Notes: generated from the letters alone by a model not told the origin. Positions 15,723 through 23,779 are shown, counted from the stretch's first letter. The stretch: 24,393 nt of DNA from Flavobacteriaceae bacterium UBA4166 (GCA_002379985.1 DFVG01000041.1:1-24393); one strand, 5' to 3'. Program-made: numbers and translations.

Positions 15723-16961
15723 ATGCCAACAATACTTCCTTTTCGCGCGGTACGACCCACAAGAGATAAAGTGAGCCTTTTAGCGGCGCGCTCGTACGAT
15801 AGCTATACCGAAGCGGAACGGGAATCTCGTTTGAGAGACAATCCGTTTTCATTTTTACATATCGTGAATCCCGGATACAAATACCAAAAGGAGATCTCGG
15901 GAGTGGAACGCTATCAATTGGTACGAAACCGCTATTTAGAATTCAAGGAAGACGGTATCTTTATTCACGAAGAGCAGCCTTGCTATTACGTGTATAAAAT
16001 TGTAAATCGTGACGGACTCGAATTTAACGGGATTGTCGCTGCCACGAGTGTTGAAGATTATGAGAACGATCGCGTAAAACGTCACGAAGACACTATCGAG
16101 TTTAGGGAGACCCTCTTCAAGCAATACTTGAAGACCGTTGGTTTTAATGCGGAAGCCGTGCTTCTTACCTACCCCGACCATGATTCTTTGGAAGCAATTA
16201 TTGCAAAGGTCATGGAAACCCGCGCGGAATATGAATTTACTACCACCTATCGCGACACCCATTATTTGTGGTGTTTGCAAGAACCGCAAACCGTTGCTAA
16301 AATTCAGAATATTTTTGCACAAATGGATGCGGTTTATATCGCAGATGGGCATCACCGCAGTTCCTCTTCTTATTTGTTGGCGAAAGAGCTACAAGAAGAA
16401 AATTCAGACCATACAGGAAACGAACCGTATAATTATTTTATGAGTTACCTCATTCCTGAAAGTGACCTGAAGATCTATGAGTTCAATAGACTGGTATCTG
16501 ACCTTAACGGGATGACCAAAGAAGAATTTCTGATCGCGTTAGACACACATTTCCGAATTGAAAAACGTGGGACTGAATACTACAAACCGTCTAAAAAACA
16601 TCATTTTAGCATGTATTTGGACGGAGCGTTCTATTCATTGTATCTTCGGAAGAGTCAGCATCATTTTAAAAATGCACTAGATGCGTTAGATGCGCACATT
16701 CTATATCAACTCATCTTAAAACCTTTGCTGGGCATAAGCGATGCACGCAATGACCAACGCCTTTCGTACGCTCATGGAAAAAAAGATCTGGCTTACGTAA
16801 AAACACAAGTAGACTCGGGACAAGCAGCCGTGGGATTTGGATTGCTTCCGGTAAGCATTCATGAAATGAAACAGATTGCTGACGAGGGAGGAACTATGCC
16901 TCCAAAAACTACCTATATTGAACCGAAATTGCGCAGTGGCGTGACGATTTATGAATTTTGA
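15723..16961 (+). CDS. DUF1015 family protein
   Basis: 412-residue cytosolic protein of the DUF1015 family (COG4198). Signatures visible are ILPFRAVRPT at the start, PFSFLHIVNP near residue 45, and the highly conserved IADGHHRSSSSY motif near residues 207-218, whose charged and His residues look like an active site. Later segments (GISDARNDQRLSYAHG, AVGFGLLPVSI, GGTMPPKTTYIEPKLRSG) are also family-typical. The family often sits beside serine-biosynthesis genes in other Bacteroidota and Firmicutes, but no such gene is visible here. Enzymatic role not established as far as I know. One base separates its stop from the ATG of the next gene. Confidence 0.9.
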   Translation: MPTILPFRAVRPTRDKVSLLAARSYDSYTEAERESRLRDNPFSFLHIVNPGYKYQKEISGVERYQLVRNRYLEFKEDGIFIHEEQPCYYVYKIVNRDGLEFNGIVAATSVEDYENDRVKRHEDTIEFRETLFKQYLKTVGFNAEAVLLTYPDHDSLEAIIAKVMETRAEYEFTTTYRDTHYLWCLQEPQTVAKIQNIFAQMDAVYIADGHHRSSSSYLLAKELQEENSDHTGNEPYNYFMSYLIPESDLKIYEFNRLVSDLNGMTKEEFLIALDTHFRIEKRGTEYYKPSKKHHFSMYLDGAFYSLYLRKSQHHFKNALDALDAHILYQLILKPLLGISDARNDQRLSYAHGKKDLAYVKTQVDSGQAAVGFGLLPVSIHEMKQIADEGGTMPPKTTYIEPKLRSGVTIYEF

Positions 16962-16962
16962 T

Positions 16963-17619
16963 ATGAGCATTTCAGAAAATATAAAAACCTTTAAAAAACA
17001 ACTTCCTGAATCGGTGACCTTGGTTGCCGTATCCAAAACAAAACCTGTTGCTGATATTCAAGAGGCCTATGATACGGGCCATCGGGATTTTGGTGAGAAT
17101 AAGGTTCAGGAAATGGAAACCAAATGGGAAAAACTTCCGAAAGACATTCGCTGGCACATGATCGGGCACGTACAACGCAATAAAGTGAAGTATATGGCTC
17201 CCTTCGTACATTTAATTCATGCCATTGATAGTCCGCGCTTGTTGAAAGAAATCAACAAACAAGCAAAAAAAGCCGAGCGCGTGATCCACGGGTTATTACA
17301 AATAAAGATTGCTGAGGAAGATTCTAAATTTGGATTGTCGATCGAAGACGCAGAGGCTTTGTTAGCTTCGGAAGCTTATCAAAACTATGAGCACGTAAAG
17401 ATCATCGGACTCATGGGAATGGCAACATTTACGGAAGATATGGAACAGGTGCGTCGGGAATTTCAGCAACTAAAAACGGTTTACGATCGTTTAAAAGACA
17501 GTAACAATTTTAACACCTTATCTATGGGGATGAGTGGTGATTACGAGATCGCACTACAGAAAGATACCACCATGGTTCGAGTAGGAAGTGCCATTTTTGG
17601 GGAGCGAAATTATTCGTAA
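16963..17619 (+). CDS. YggS/PROSC family pyridoxal-phosphate homeostasis protein
   Basis: 218-residue single-domain PLP-binding protein that buffers free PLP and affects amino-acid and B6 balance. Landmarks: PLP-binding K25 in LVAVSKTKP, DFGENKVQE, WHMIGHVQRNK, HAIDS, KFGL, GLMGMATF, SMGMSGDYEIA and the closing VRVGSAIFGER. Compared with alanine racemase it lacks the C-terminal domain, as expected for the family. I prefer the ATG at 16963 (MSISENIK), one base past the DUF1015 stop; an in-frame ATG at 16951 would overlap DUF1015 by 11 bases and add four residues. Probably translationally coupled to DUF1015. Confidence 0.95.
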   Translation: MSISENIKTFKKQLPESVTLVAVSKTKPVADIQEAYDTGHRDFGENKVQEMETKWEKLPKDIRWHMIGHVQRNKVKYMAPFVHLIHAIDSPRLLKEINKQAKKAERVIHGLLQIKIAEEDSKFGLSIEDAEALLASEAYQNYEHVKIIGLMGMATFTEDMEQVRREFQQLKTVYDRLKDSNNFNTLSMGMSGDYEIALQKDTTMVRVGSAIFGERNYS

Positions 17620-17629
17620 CTTACATTTT
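17596..17629 (+). promoter_or_regulatory. Possible internal promoter before the nuclease gene
   Basis: TTTG (17596-17599), 22 bases, then TACATTTT (17622-17629), 7 of 8 matches to TAnnTTTG. A second near-match, TCAGTTTG, ends one base before the ATG at 17644. The 24-base gap here is the widest in the operon, so an internal start is plausible but weakly supported. Confidence 0.25.
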
Positions 17630-17643
17630 AGAGTTCAGTTTGC

Positions 17644-19032
17644 ATGTATGCTATATTAGATATTGAAACTACCGGCGGAAAGTACAACGAAGAAGGAATT
17701 ACAGAAATTGCTATCTACCGTTTCGACGGACATGAAACCGTCGATCAATTTGCCAGCTTGGTAAATCCGGAGCGTAAGATCCAGCCTTTTGTGGTAAATC
17801 TCACCGGCATCAACAACGAAATGCTTCGGAATGCTCCCAAATTCTATGAAGTAGCCAAACGTATTGTTGAAATTACTGAAGATTGTACGATCGTGGCACA
17901 TAATGCACAATTTGACAATCGTATCCTTTCCACAGAGTTTGAACGTCTCGGCTTTAGTTTCGATCGCGATACGCTATGCACGGTAGAGCTTTCTAAAAAA
18001 TTAATTCCGGACCTTCCTTCCTATAGCTTGGGTAAATTAGTGCGTTCCTTAGGAATTCCGCTAAGTGATCGCCACCGTGCCCAAGGAGATGCCAAAGCGA
18101 CACTTCAATTGTTCAAGATGTTACTGAACAAGGATAACGACAAAGAGATCATTAAAAAGACCGTTCGGAAAGATCCAAAGCGTCAATTGGAACCTAAGCT
18201 GTTAGACATGATTGAAGCCGCCCCTACCAAAACCGGTGTTTATTATATGCATCGTGAAGACGGAGAGATCATATACATCGGCAAAAGTAAGAACATAAGA
18301 AAACGGTTGGTGCAGCACTTTACTAGCGACAATCGCAAATCGAAACGCATTCAGTTAGAAGTTGCTGCGGTGACCTATGAAGAAACGGGTAACGATTTGA
18401 TCGCACAATTGAAAGAGAGCCAGGAAATCAAACATAATAAACCTACCTACAACAGAGCACTTCGAAACACCTTGTTCAAATATCAGCTGCGCTCACAACT
18501 TGATGCAGACGGATATAGAACTCTTCACATTGAAAAAGCGGACAAACGCAAACCTGCCATCACCACATTTACCAGTTATCAGCAAGCGAAGAATGTGGTG
18601 CATCGTGTTACGGAGGAATTCGGGCTATGTCAACAGAAAACCGGACTTCACAAAACTTCCGGTAATTGTTTTAAGTACACCATAAAAGAATGCGCCGGAG
18701 CGTGTATCGGTGAAGAAACGCCGGAAGCGTACAACGAACGTGTGGCTGAATTTATTGATAAACACAGCTACAGTGATAAAGACATGCTTATTATTGATCG
18801 CGGCCGGAGTGTGGAAGAGCGCTCAGTAATTCTTATAGAAAATGGTGCTTACAAAGGGTATGGCTACTATAATTTGAATTATCAGATCAACCAACCCGAC
18901 GTGCTCCGCTCCATCATCACTCCCATGAAGAACGATAGAGATGCACAACACATCATTCAAAGCTATTTGCGCAAGTATAAAGTTCATAAAATTGTAACTT
19001 TAGATCCAAAGACCATCGGTCACAACCGTTGA
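17644..19032 (+). CDS. DnaQ-like exonuclease fused to Cho/UvrC-like GIY-YIG endonuclease
   Basis: 462-residue nuclease with three parts. Residues 1-165 are a DEDDh 3'-5' exonuclease of the DNA polymerase III epsilon type: D6 and E8 in LDIETTGG, D91 in AHNAQFDNR, H144 and D149 in RHRAQGDA. Residues 195-272 are a GIY-YIG domain as in UvrC and Cho: G198-V-Y200, Y211-I-G213, R219/R221 in NIRKRLVQHF, and E258 aligned with the UvrC catalytic Glu. Residues of about 320-370 carry C329-x12-C342-x7-C350-x3-C354, closely matching the cysteines that hold the [4Fe-4S] cluster in UvrC. Probably makes the 3' incision at DNA damage and trims the end; that is inferred. The UvrB-binding, RNase H-like and HhH parts of UvrC are absent. 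DnaQ-Cho fusions are known in several bacterial groups. Confidence 0.9.
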   Translation: MYAILDIETTGGKYNEEGITEIAIYRFDGHETVDQFASLVNPERKIQPFVVNLTGINNEMLRNAPKFYEVAKRIVEITEDCTIVAHNAQFDNRILSTEFERLGFSFDRDTLCTVELSKKLIPDLPSYSLGKLVRSLGIPLSDRHRAQGDAKATLQLFKMLLNKDNDKEIIKKTVRKDPKRQLEPKLLDMIEAAPTKTGVYYMHREDGEIIYIGKSKNIRKRLVQHFTSDNRKSKRIQLEVAAVTYEETGNDLIAQLKESQEIKHNKPTYNRALRNTLFKYQLRSQLDADGYRTLHIEKADKRKPAITTFTSYQQAKNVVHRVTEEFGLCQQKTGLHKTSGNCFKYTIKECAGACIGEETPEAYNERVAEFIDKHSYSDKDMLIIDRGRSVEERSVILIENGAYKGYGYYNLNYQINQPDVLRSIITPMKNDRDAQHIIQSYLRKYKVHKIVTLDPKTIGHNR

Positions 19033-19037
19033 GCAGC

Positions 19038-19892
19038 ATGGGGAATACACTAGAAAAACCAAAAAGCGCCTGGCGCAAACGATTGCACGATATCATTTAT
19101 GAAGCAGATACCCCTATGGGGAAACTCTTTGACGTGGTGTTGTTAGTGCTTATTTTCATTAGTGTGATCTTTGTAATGGTTGAGAGTGTGCGCGGGTTGC
19201 CTGAACGGGTGTATGATTTGTTGTATTATGGAGAATGGGTAATTACCATCTTTTTTACGTTGGAATACATTGCCCGTATTATTACCGTTAAAAAACCGAC
19301 CTCGTACATTTTTAGTTTCTACGGAATCATCGATCTACTTTCTACACTGCCGCTCTACCTGTCTTTTATTTTGGTAGGAAGTAATTACTTGCTAACCGTT
19401 CGAGCGCTTCGCTTACTACGTGTCTTCCGGATTTTAAAAATTACACGCTATTTAGGAGAAGCCAATAAACTGAAAAAAGCGCTAAATGATAGTCGGCCAA
19501 AGATTCTAGTCTTTCTATTCGCCGTACTCATTGTTTGTGTGATTGCCGGAACCTTGATGTATTTGATCGAAGGGGAAGCCAGTGGCTTTAAAAGTATTCC
19601 CGTAAGCGTGTATTGGTGCATTGTTACGCTCACAACCGTAGGCTTTGGAGATATCGCGCCCGTGACGCCATTCGGACAATTTTTAGCTGCAATCATTATG
19701 ATCATGGGGTACGGAATTATTGCTGTTCCTACCGGAATTGTAAGTGCTGAATACACCAAGAGCAGTGAATATGTTCATGTAAATAGCAAAGCATGCCGCA
19801 ATTGTAACGCACTACGCCACAGAGATGACGCCAAATATTGTCATAAATGCGGCGAAGACCTGTATCCTGAAAAACCAGAGGATGCCTCGTAA
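19038..19892 (+). CDS. Six-helix voltage-gated-type potassium channel with C-terminal zinc ribbon
   Basis: 284-residue inner-membrane ion channel. Residues of about 30-180 hold S1-S5, with an S4-like helix spacing arginines every third residue (R122, R125, R128, R131 in VRALRLLRVFRILK), as in voltage sensors. The pore loop contains the K+ selectivity filter T199-T-V-G-F-G-D205, and S6 follows (FLAAIIMIMGYGIIAVPTGIV, split here as two helical stretches around residues 215-235). Residues 253-271 form C-x2-C-x11-C-x2-C, a zinc-ribbon module facing the cytoplasm instead of the usual RCK or cyclic-nucleotide domain. I take the ATG at 19038; the TTG at 19029 overlaps the previous stop. The 3' end overlaps miaA by 11 bases. 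Confidence 0.9.
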   Translation: MGNTLEKPKSAWRKRLHDIIYEADTPMGKLFDVVLLVLIFISVIFVMVESVRGLPERVYDLLYYGEWVITIFFTLEYIARIITVKKPTSYIFSFYGIIDLLSTLPLYLSFILVGSNYLLTVRALRLLRVFRILKITRYLGEANKLKKALNDSRPKILVFLFAVLIVCVIAGTLMYLIEGEASGFKSIPVSVYWCIVTLTTVGFGDIAPVTPFGQFLAAIIMIMGYGIIAVPTGIVSAEYTKSSEYVHVNSKACRNCNALRHRDDAKYCHKCGEDLYPEKPEDAS

Positions 19893-20796
19893 ACCCATAC
19901 TTGTTGTTATTGTAGGTCCAACGGCCATTGGTAAAACCCGAATGGCAATTCGCCTTGCCAACGCCTTTCAAACAGAGATCATTTCGGCAGATTCCAGACA
20001 ATTCTTTAAAGAGATGCGTATTGGCACAGCGGTGCCTTCTGCGGAAGAATTAAAGGCTGCCAAACATCATTTCATTCAGCATAAAAGCATACACCAACCC
20101 TATACTGTGGGCGATTTTGAAAGAGATGCCTTAGAACAATTAAATCACATCTTCAAAGCTCATGAAATTGCTGTTATGGTGGGCGGCTCGGGCTTGTACG
20201 TAGATGCTGTGGTGAAAGGATTAGATAAGTTTCCTGAGGTTCCAGCTGAAGTGAGAGAAGTATTGGTAGCCCAATGGAAACGAGACGGCATTGCGGCACT
20301 TCAACACGAGTTAGAAGCCACCGATCCAGAATATCATGAGACAGTTGACAAGCAGAATCCGCATCGTCTTATTCGCGCATTAGAAATTATTCGGGCTACG
20401 GGACAACCGTTTTCTTCTTTTTTAGACCAAGAAAAACCGGAGCGTCCTTTTGAGACCAGCTATATCGGATTGACTGCGCCTCGTGAGATCGTTTATGAGC
20501 GTATCAACAAGCGCGTGGATTTGATGATGGCAGAAGGACTTCTTGAAGAGGCAAAAGCATTATTTCCGCATCAGTCTTTAAATGCGCTGCAAACGGTAGG
20601 CTATAAAGAGTTATTTCGTTATTTCGAAGGAAATTGGGACCTTGACACAGCAGTTTCAGAAATTAAAAAAAATACACGCCGATTTGCAAAACGGCAAGGC
20701 ACCTGGTTTCGAAAGAACGATGCAATAAAATGGTTTGATCATACTATTGATCCGCACGAAGTAATCGCCTACATACAACAAAAAAACGCCTTATAA
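19882..20796 (+). CDS. miaA: tRNA dimethylallyltransferase MiaA
   Basis: Adds the isopentenyl group to A37 of tRNAs that read UNN codons. The 304 residues are normal length. Landmarks: P-loop G12-PTAIGKT, SADSRQ at residues 35-40 (substrate-binding D37), GTAVPS, a GGSGLYVDAVVKG segment, HRLIRALEI, ALQTVGYKE and TRRFAKRQGTWFR with the RQ-T motif that contacts tRNA. I chose the ATG at 19882; the frame stays open upstream to 19825, but residues there lack homology and the P-loop would be too far from the N-terminus. It overlaps the K+ channel gene by 11 bases, so translation is likely coupled. Last gene of the operon; its stop codon lies inside the terminator hairpin. Confidence 0.96.
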   Translation: MPRKPILVVIVGPTAIGKTRMAIRLANAFQTEIISADSRQFFKEMRIGTAVPSAEELKAAKHHFIQHKSIHQPYTVGDFERDALEQLNHIFKAHEIAVMVGGSGLYVDAVVKGLDKFPEVPAEVREVLVAQWKRDGIAALQHELEATDPEYHETVDKQNPHRLIRALEIIRATGQPFSSFLDQEKPERPFETSYIGLTAPREIVYERINKRVDLMMAEGLLEEAKALFPHQSLNALQTVGYKELFRYFEGNWDLDTAVSEIKKNTRRFAKRQGTWFRKNDAIKWFDHTIDPHEVIAYIQQKNAL

Positions 20797-20810
20797 ATAA
20801 GGCGTTTTTT
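20781..20810. terminator. Bidirectional terminator overlapping the miaA stop codon
   Basis: Perfect 14-base inverted repeat, AAAAAACGCCTTAT, two central bases, ATAAGGCGTTTTTT. The miaA stop TAA (20794-20796) is at its centre. It also fits termination of the convergent response-regulator gene, whose stop is 16 bases away. Confidence 0.9.
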
Positions 20811-20825
20811 CTACACTTAATTTGT

Positions 20826-21542
20826 TTATTGGTCTACTTCGTCTTTTACGACCAAGCGGAATCCTTCTCCATGAATATTGATGATCTCTACACCATCATC
20901 TTTTCCTAGATATTTTCGAAGTTTCGCTATATAAACATCCATACTTCGAGAGGTAAAATAATTGTCGTCTCTCCAAATTTTTGTTAGTGCCAATTCTCTT
21001 GGCATCAAATCGTTTTTATGTAGCGCCAAAAGACGTAACAGGTCGTTTTCTTTTGGTGAAAGTTTTACAGGATCTTCTTTTTTATAAGTAAGGAAACGAA
21101 GTTTTGAATTGAGGTGGAAGTTTCCGATCTCAAACTCAAATTGCTTGCTGTCAGCAATCGAATCGGTGGCCTTACGCTGAATGATCGCCTTGATCTTCAT
21201 CAGTAATACTTCACTATCAAAAGGTTTGTTCAAGTAATCGTCGGCACCCACTTTATACCCTTTCAGAACATCTTCTTTCATTGCTTTTGCGGTTAGAAAG
21301 ATAATTGGAATGTCCTCGTTTTTTTCTCGTATTTCTTTCGCTAATGTGAATCCGTCTTTATACGGCATCATGACATCCAAAATACAGAGGTCGAAATCGT
21401 CTTTTTTGAATTTCTCGAAGCCTTCCATTCCGTTTTTCGCATGAGTTACTTCGTAATCGTTCATCGACAAGTAGTCTTTTAATACCGTTCCAAAGTTTGG
21501 ATCGTCCTCAACCAATAAGATTTTTTTATTTTCAGTTTCCAT
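20826..21542 (-). CDS. OmpR-family response regulator (RprY-like)
   Basis: 238-residue DNA-binding regulator. Residues 7-120 are a receiver domain with acidic pocket D13-D14, phospho-acceptor D56 in LDVMMP, T84 in FLTAKA and K106 in NKPF. Residues of about 135-232 are an OmpR/PhoB winged helix (KLSPKENDLLRLLALHKN, RSMDVYIAKLRKYL, IHGEGFRLV). The combination with the upstream kinase, and the sequence of the winged helix, resemble RprY of Bacteroides; the symbol is not assigned because the signal is unknown here. It begins 3 bases after the histidine-kinase stop, so the pair is one operon. It ends at a terminator shared with miaA. Confidence 0.93.
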   Translation of the reverse strand: METENKKILLVEDDPNFGTVLKDYLSMNDYEVTHAKNGMEGFEKFKKDDFDLCILDVMMPYKDGFTLAKEIREKNEDIPIIFLTAKAMKEDVLKGYKVGADDYLNKPFDSEVLLMKIKAIIQRKATDSIADSKQFEFEIGNFHLNSKLRFLTYKKEDPVKLSPKENDLLRLLALHKNDLMPRELALTKIWRDDNYFTSRSMDVYIAKLRKYLGKDDGVEIINIHGEGFRLVVKDEVDQ

Positions 21543-21545
21543 ATA

Positions 21546-23102
21546 TTAAGATATTAAGTGTATTTTAATGATAAATGTGCTGCCTTTGTTTTTTTCACTT
21601 TCCACGTAAATTTCGGCATCGTGGTCTTTCAAAATTCGTTGTACGTATGCGAGCCCAAGTCCGTGACCCTTTACATTATGGATATCCCCAGTATGTTCGC
21701 GGTAGAATTTTTCAAAGATTTTTTTCTGCGTGCTCTTGTTCATTCCCACACCCTGGTCCCGAATCTTTAAAATAATACTATTCTTTACGTTTTCGGTGTA
21801 GATGTCAATTTTAGGGGGCTCTTCGGAATACTTAATCGCATTGTCTAAGATGTTAACAATTACATTTTCAAAATGTGATGGATTAGCAAGAATAGAAGAT
21901 TTAAGTGCGCCGAAATGTGTTTTTATATATCCTTGCCGATCTTCCATGATCAAGCTCACGTGAGAGATCGCGTCTTCCACGATGTCATGTAATTTGATGC
22001 GCTCTTTGGGAAGGTCTAATTCATTCTTCTCCAGTTTAGAGATGCGTAATACATTTTCTACTTGAGCGTGCATCCGACGGTTTTCATCGCGAATCATTTT
22101 TAAATAGCGATTCAGAAATTCTTTGTTATCGGTAATCTTTGGATTTTTCATGGCATCCAAAGCCAAATTGATCGTAGCAATAGGAGTTTTGAACTCGTGC
22201 GTCATATTATTAATGAAGTCACTCTTGATCTGCGAAATTTGACGTTGCTTAAAGATCTGAGAAAGGGCACTGGCATAGGCAATAATGATCACAGAGGTAA
22301 AGGCTAATGATAAGACTGCCATACCCAAAATAGAACTCAATACTTGTTTTTGCTTATCAAAGAAGTTGACATACAGATTGTAATTGTTGTCGTCATCACC
22401 AAATAAAGGAACCAGGTAAGTACTTTCCGGATCCAACTCAAAATCCTGACTCCGAACTCGTGTGGCCAAACTTTTGCTGTAGACAGCAAATTCAAAATTG
22501 GCATCCATACCTCGTTCGTTCATGCTTTTATCCAGGAGCGATGCGATTTCTTCTTTGGTAACGCGTTTATGGATAGGGAGTTTTGCCGAAATATTTTTTA
22601 CAGCACTTTCAAATTGTTTTTTCTCGTATTCCGGCAGGCGTTTGAAGGATTCGACCGTAGATTTTGTTGCCACTCCACCGTCGACACCCGCACTAAAACG
22701 TTGTGTTTTTTTGGAGTTGATGATTTTTTTGAACTGAATACTATCCAATTCCGTATCTAAAAAACTTGAAGAAAGTTTAAAGTCTTCTTCGGAAATACGA
22801 TCCGTATAGATAATCGTTTCATTGCTATTATTATTCCGAATGGTATAAATAAGTTCAGTAATACTCACATTATCCGGAGCTTCAATACTATCTAATAATG
22901 AATTATAAACATTGTAGTAATCTTCAACCTCCCGGTTTCTAACTTTTTCAGCGACATGAATTAGTATTTGTCGTGCATTGAAGGAAAACTGATCTTCTTT
23001 TTGTTGGTAGGAATTCCGAATCCAATAGCCCTGAATAAAGATAATTCCAAGCAGGGCCAGACTCATGAGCGCGATCAGTAAAGCGAATAGCTTTTTATTC
23101 AT
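21546..23102 (-). CDS. Membrane sensor histidine kinase (RprX-like)
   Basis: 518-residue sensor kinase partnered with the adjacent response regulator. Two membrane helices (about residues 5-27 and 255-280) enclose a periplasmic sensor domain of about 225 residues that I do not recognise. The cytoplasmic part has a HisKA dimerisation domain with phospho-acceptor H302 in MTHEFKTPI and an HATPase domain: N-box N417-ILDN-A, G1 D449-QGVG, F-box KIFEKFYR, G2 G479-HGLG. I prefer the ATG at 23102 (MNKKLFALL), which starts directly before the first helix; an in-frame ATG at 23126 lies upstream of the promoter box at 23107-23114 and so would not be on that transcript. There is no HAMP domain evident between the second helix and HisKA. 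Confidence 0.92.
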   Translation of the reverse strand: MNKKLFALLIALMSLALLGIIFIQGYWIRNSYQQKEDQFSFNARQILIHVAEKVRNREVEDYYNVYNSLLDSIEAPDNVSITELIYTIRNNNSNETIIYTDRISEEDFKLSSSFLDTELDSIQFKKIINSKKTQRFSAGVDGGVATKSTVESFKRLPEYEKKQFESAVKNISAKLPIHKRVTKEEIASLLDKSMNERGMDANFEFAVYSKSLATRVRSQDFELDPESTYLVPLFGDDDNNYNLYVNFFDKQKQVLSSILGMAVLSLAFTSVIIIAYASALSQIFKQRQISQIKSDFINNMTHEFKTPIATINLALDAMKNPKITDNKEFLNRYLKMIRDENRRMHAQVENVLRISKLEKNELDLPKERIKLHDIVEDAISHVSLIMEDRQGYIKTHFGALKSSILANPSHFENVIVNILDNAIKYSEEPPKIDIYTENVKNSIILKIRDQGVGMNKSTQKKIFEKFYREHTGDIHNVKGHGLGLAYVQRILKDHDAEIYVESEKNKGSTFIIKIHLIS

Positions 23103-23106
23103 AGCC

Positions 23107-23134
23107 CAAAAGTAAGATTTTAACATTTAGGCAA
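23107..23134 (-). promoter_or_regulatory. Predicted promoter of the two-component operon
   Basis: On the minus strand TTG (23132-23134), 17 bases, then TACTTTTG (23107-23114), an exact TAnnTTTG. The box ends four bases before the ATG at 23102, which implies a leaderless or nearly leaderless mRNA and decides the start codon of the kinase gene. Confidence 0.6.
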
Positions 23135-23158
23135 TGGGGTGTTTAACCAAATGTTAAC
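23120..23158. repeat. Repeated GTTAA sites and 9-base inverted repeat in the kinase promoter
   Basis: TTAACATTT (23120-23128) and AAATGTTAA (23149-23157) form a perfect 9-base inverted repeat with a 20-base spacer that encloses the predicted -33 element. Read on the minus strand, GTTAA occurs three times in the same direction (plus-strand TTAAC at 23120, 23143 and 23154), with spacings of 23 and 11 bases, close to two turns and one turn of the helix. This could be an operator for the OmpR-family regulator. Confidence 0.4.
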
Positions 23159-23179
23159 AAAATCAATAAAACTAGGGCT

Positions 23180-23779
23180 TCAGGGCATTTTTATTAGCAT
23201 TCTATGAACGGCTTCCACTTGCTTTTTAGTTTCCTCTAGGTGTAAATTCTCAATGACATAATCTGCCTTGCTAACTCGTTCCGCATCTGAGAGTTGATGC
23301 TTCATTCGTGCTCGTACAGCGGCTTCATCACTGCCATCTCTTTCAACAACCCGAGCAATTCGAACGGATTCTGGCGCGGTCACTACAATAATTGCATCGC
23401 AATTTTTATCGGCGCCACTTTCAAATAGTATGGCTGCCTCCTTCATACAATATGGTCCTTGTTGTTTTGCGACCCAAGCATTAAAATCTTTGGCCACAGC
23501 AGGATGGATAATTGCATTCAATTGTTGAAGCTTTTCAGCATCGTTAAATACTTCCTGTGCGACCCAAGAGCGATCTAAGGTTTCATTCTTATACGCATTC
23601 GCTCCTAGCAACCCAACGATAGCTTTCCGTAGAGAAGCAGATGAATTTACCAATTGTTTTGCGGCCTCATCGGCAACATATATTGGGATTTCCAACGCTT
23701 CGAACATCTTGGCGACCGTAGTTTTTCCACTACCAATACCGCCTGTCAATCCAATAATCTTTATGCTATCGTTCTTCAT
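23180..23779 (-). CDS. coaE: Dephospho-CoA kinase
   Basis: Cytosolic enzyme that phosphorylates the 3'-OH of dephospho-CoA, the last step of CoA synthesis. The 199 residues are normal length. Landmarks: Walker A G13-GIGSGKT in LTGGIGSGKT, VADEAAK with the catalytic Asp, IIHPAV, and the LID-type basic segment R-x-x-R followed by MKHQLSDAERVSKADYVIEN. Its start overlaps the ybbR-like stop by four bases (ATGA), indicating translational coupling. ybbR-coaE adjacency is common in Bacteroidota. The two-component genes follow on the same strand after about 78 bases with their own promoter. Confidence 0.96.
   Translation of the reverse strand: MKNDSIKIIGLTGGIGSGKTTVAKMFEALEIPIYVADEAAKQLVNSSASLRKAIVGLLGANAYKNETLDRSWVAQEVFNDAEKLQQLNAIIHPAVAKDFNAWVAKQQGPYCMKEAAILFESGADKNCDAIIVVTAPESVRIARVVERDGSDEAAVRARMKHQLSDAERVSKADYVIENLHLEETKKQVEAVHRMLIKMP

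Noticed and set aside
15936..16355. 139-codon open frame antisense to the DUF1015 gene
   Set aside because: The plus-strand frame has clear family motifs; the antisense product is low-complexity and unrelated to any family I know.
17635..17642. TCAGTTTG as the -7 box of the nuclease gene
   Set aside because: One mismatch and only one base from the ATG; a start site after it would cut off the catalytic Asp at residue 6, so the box is probably chance.
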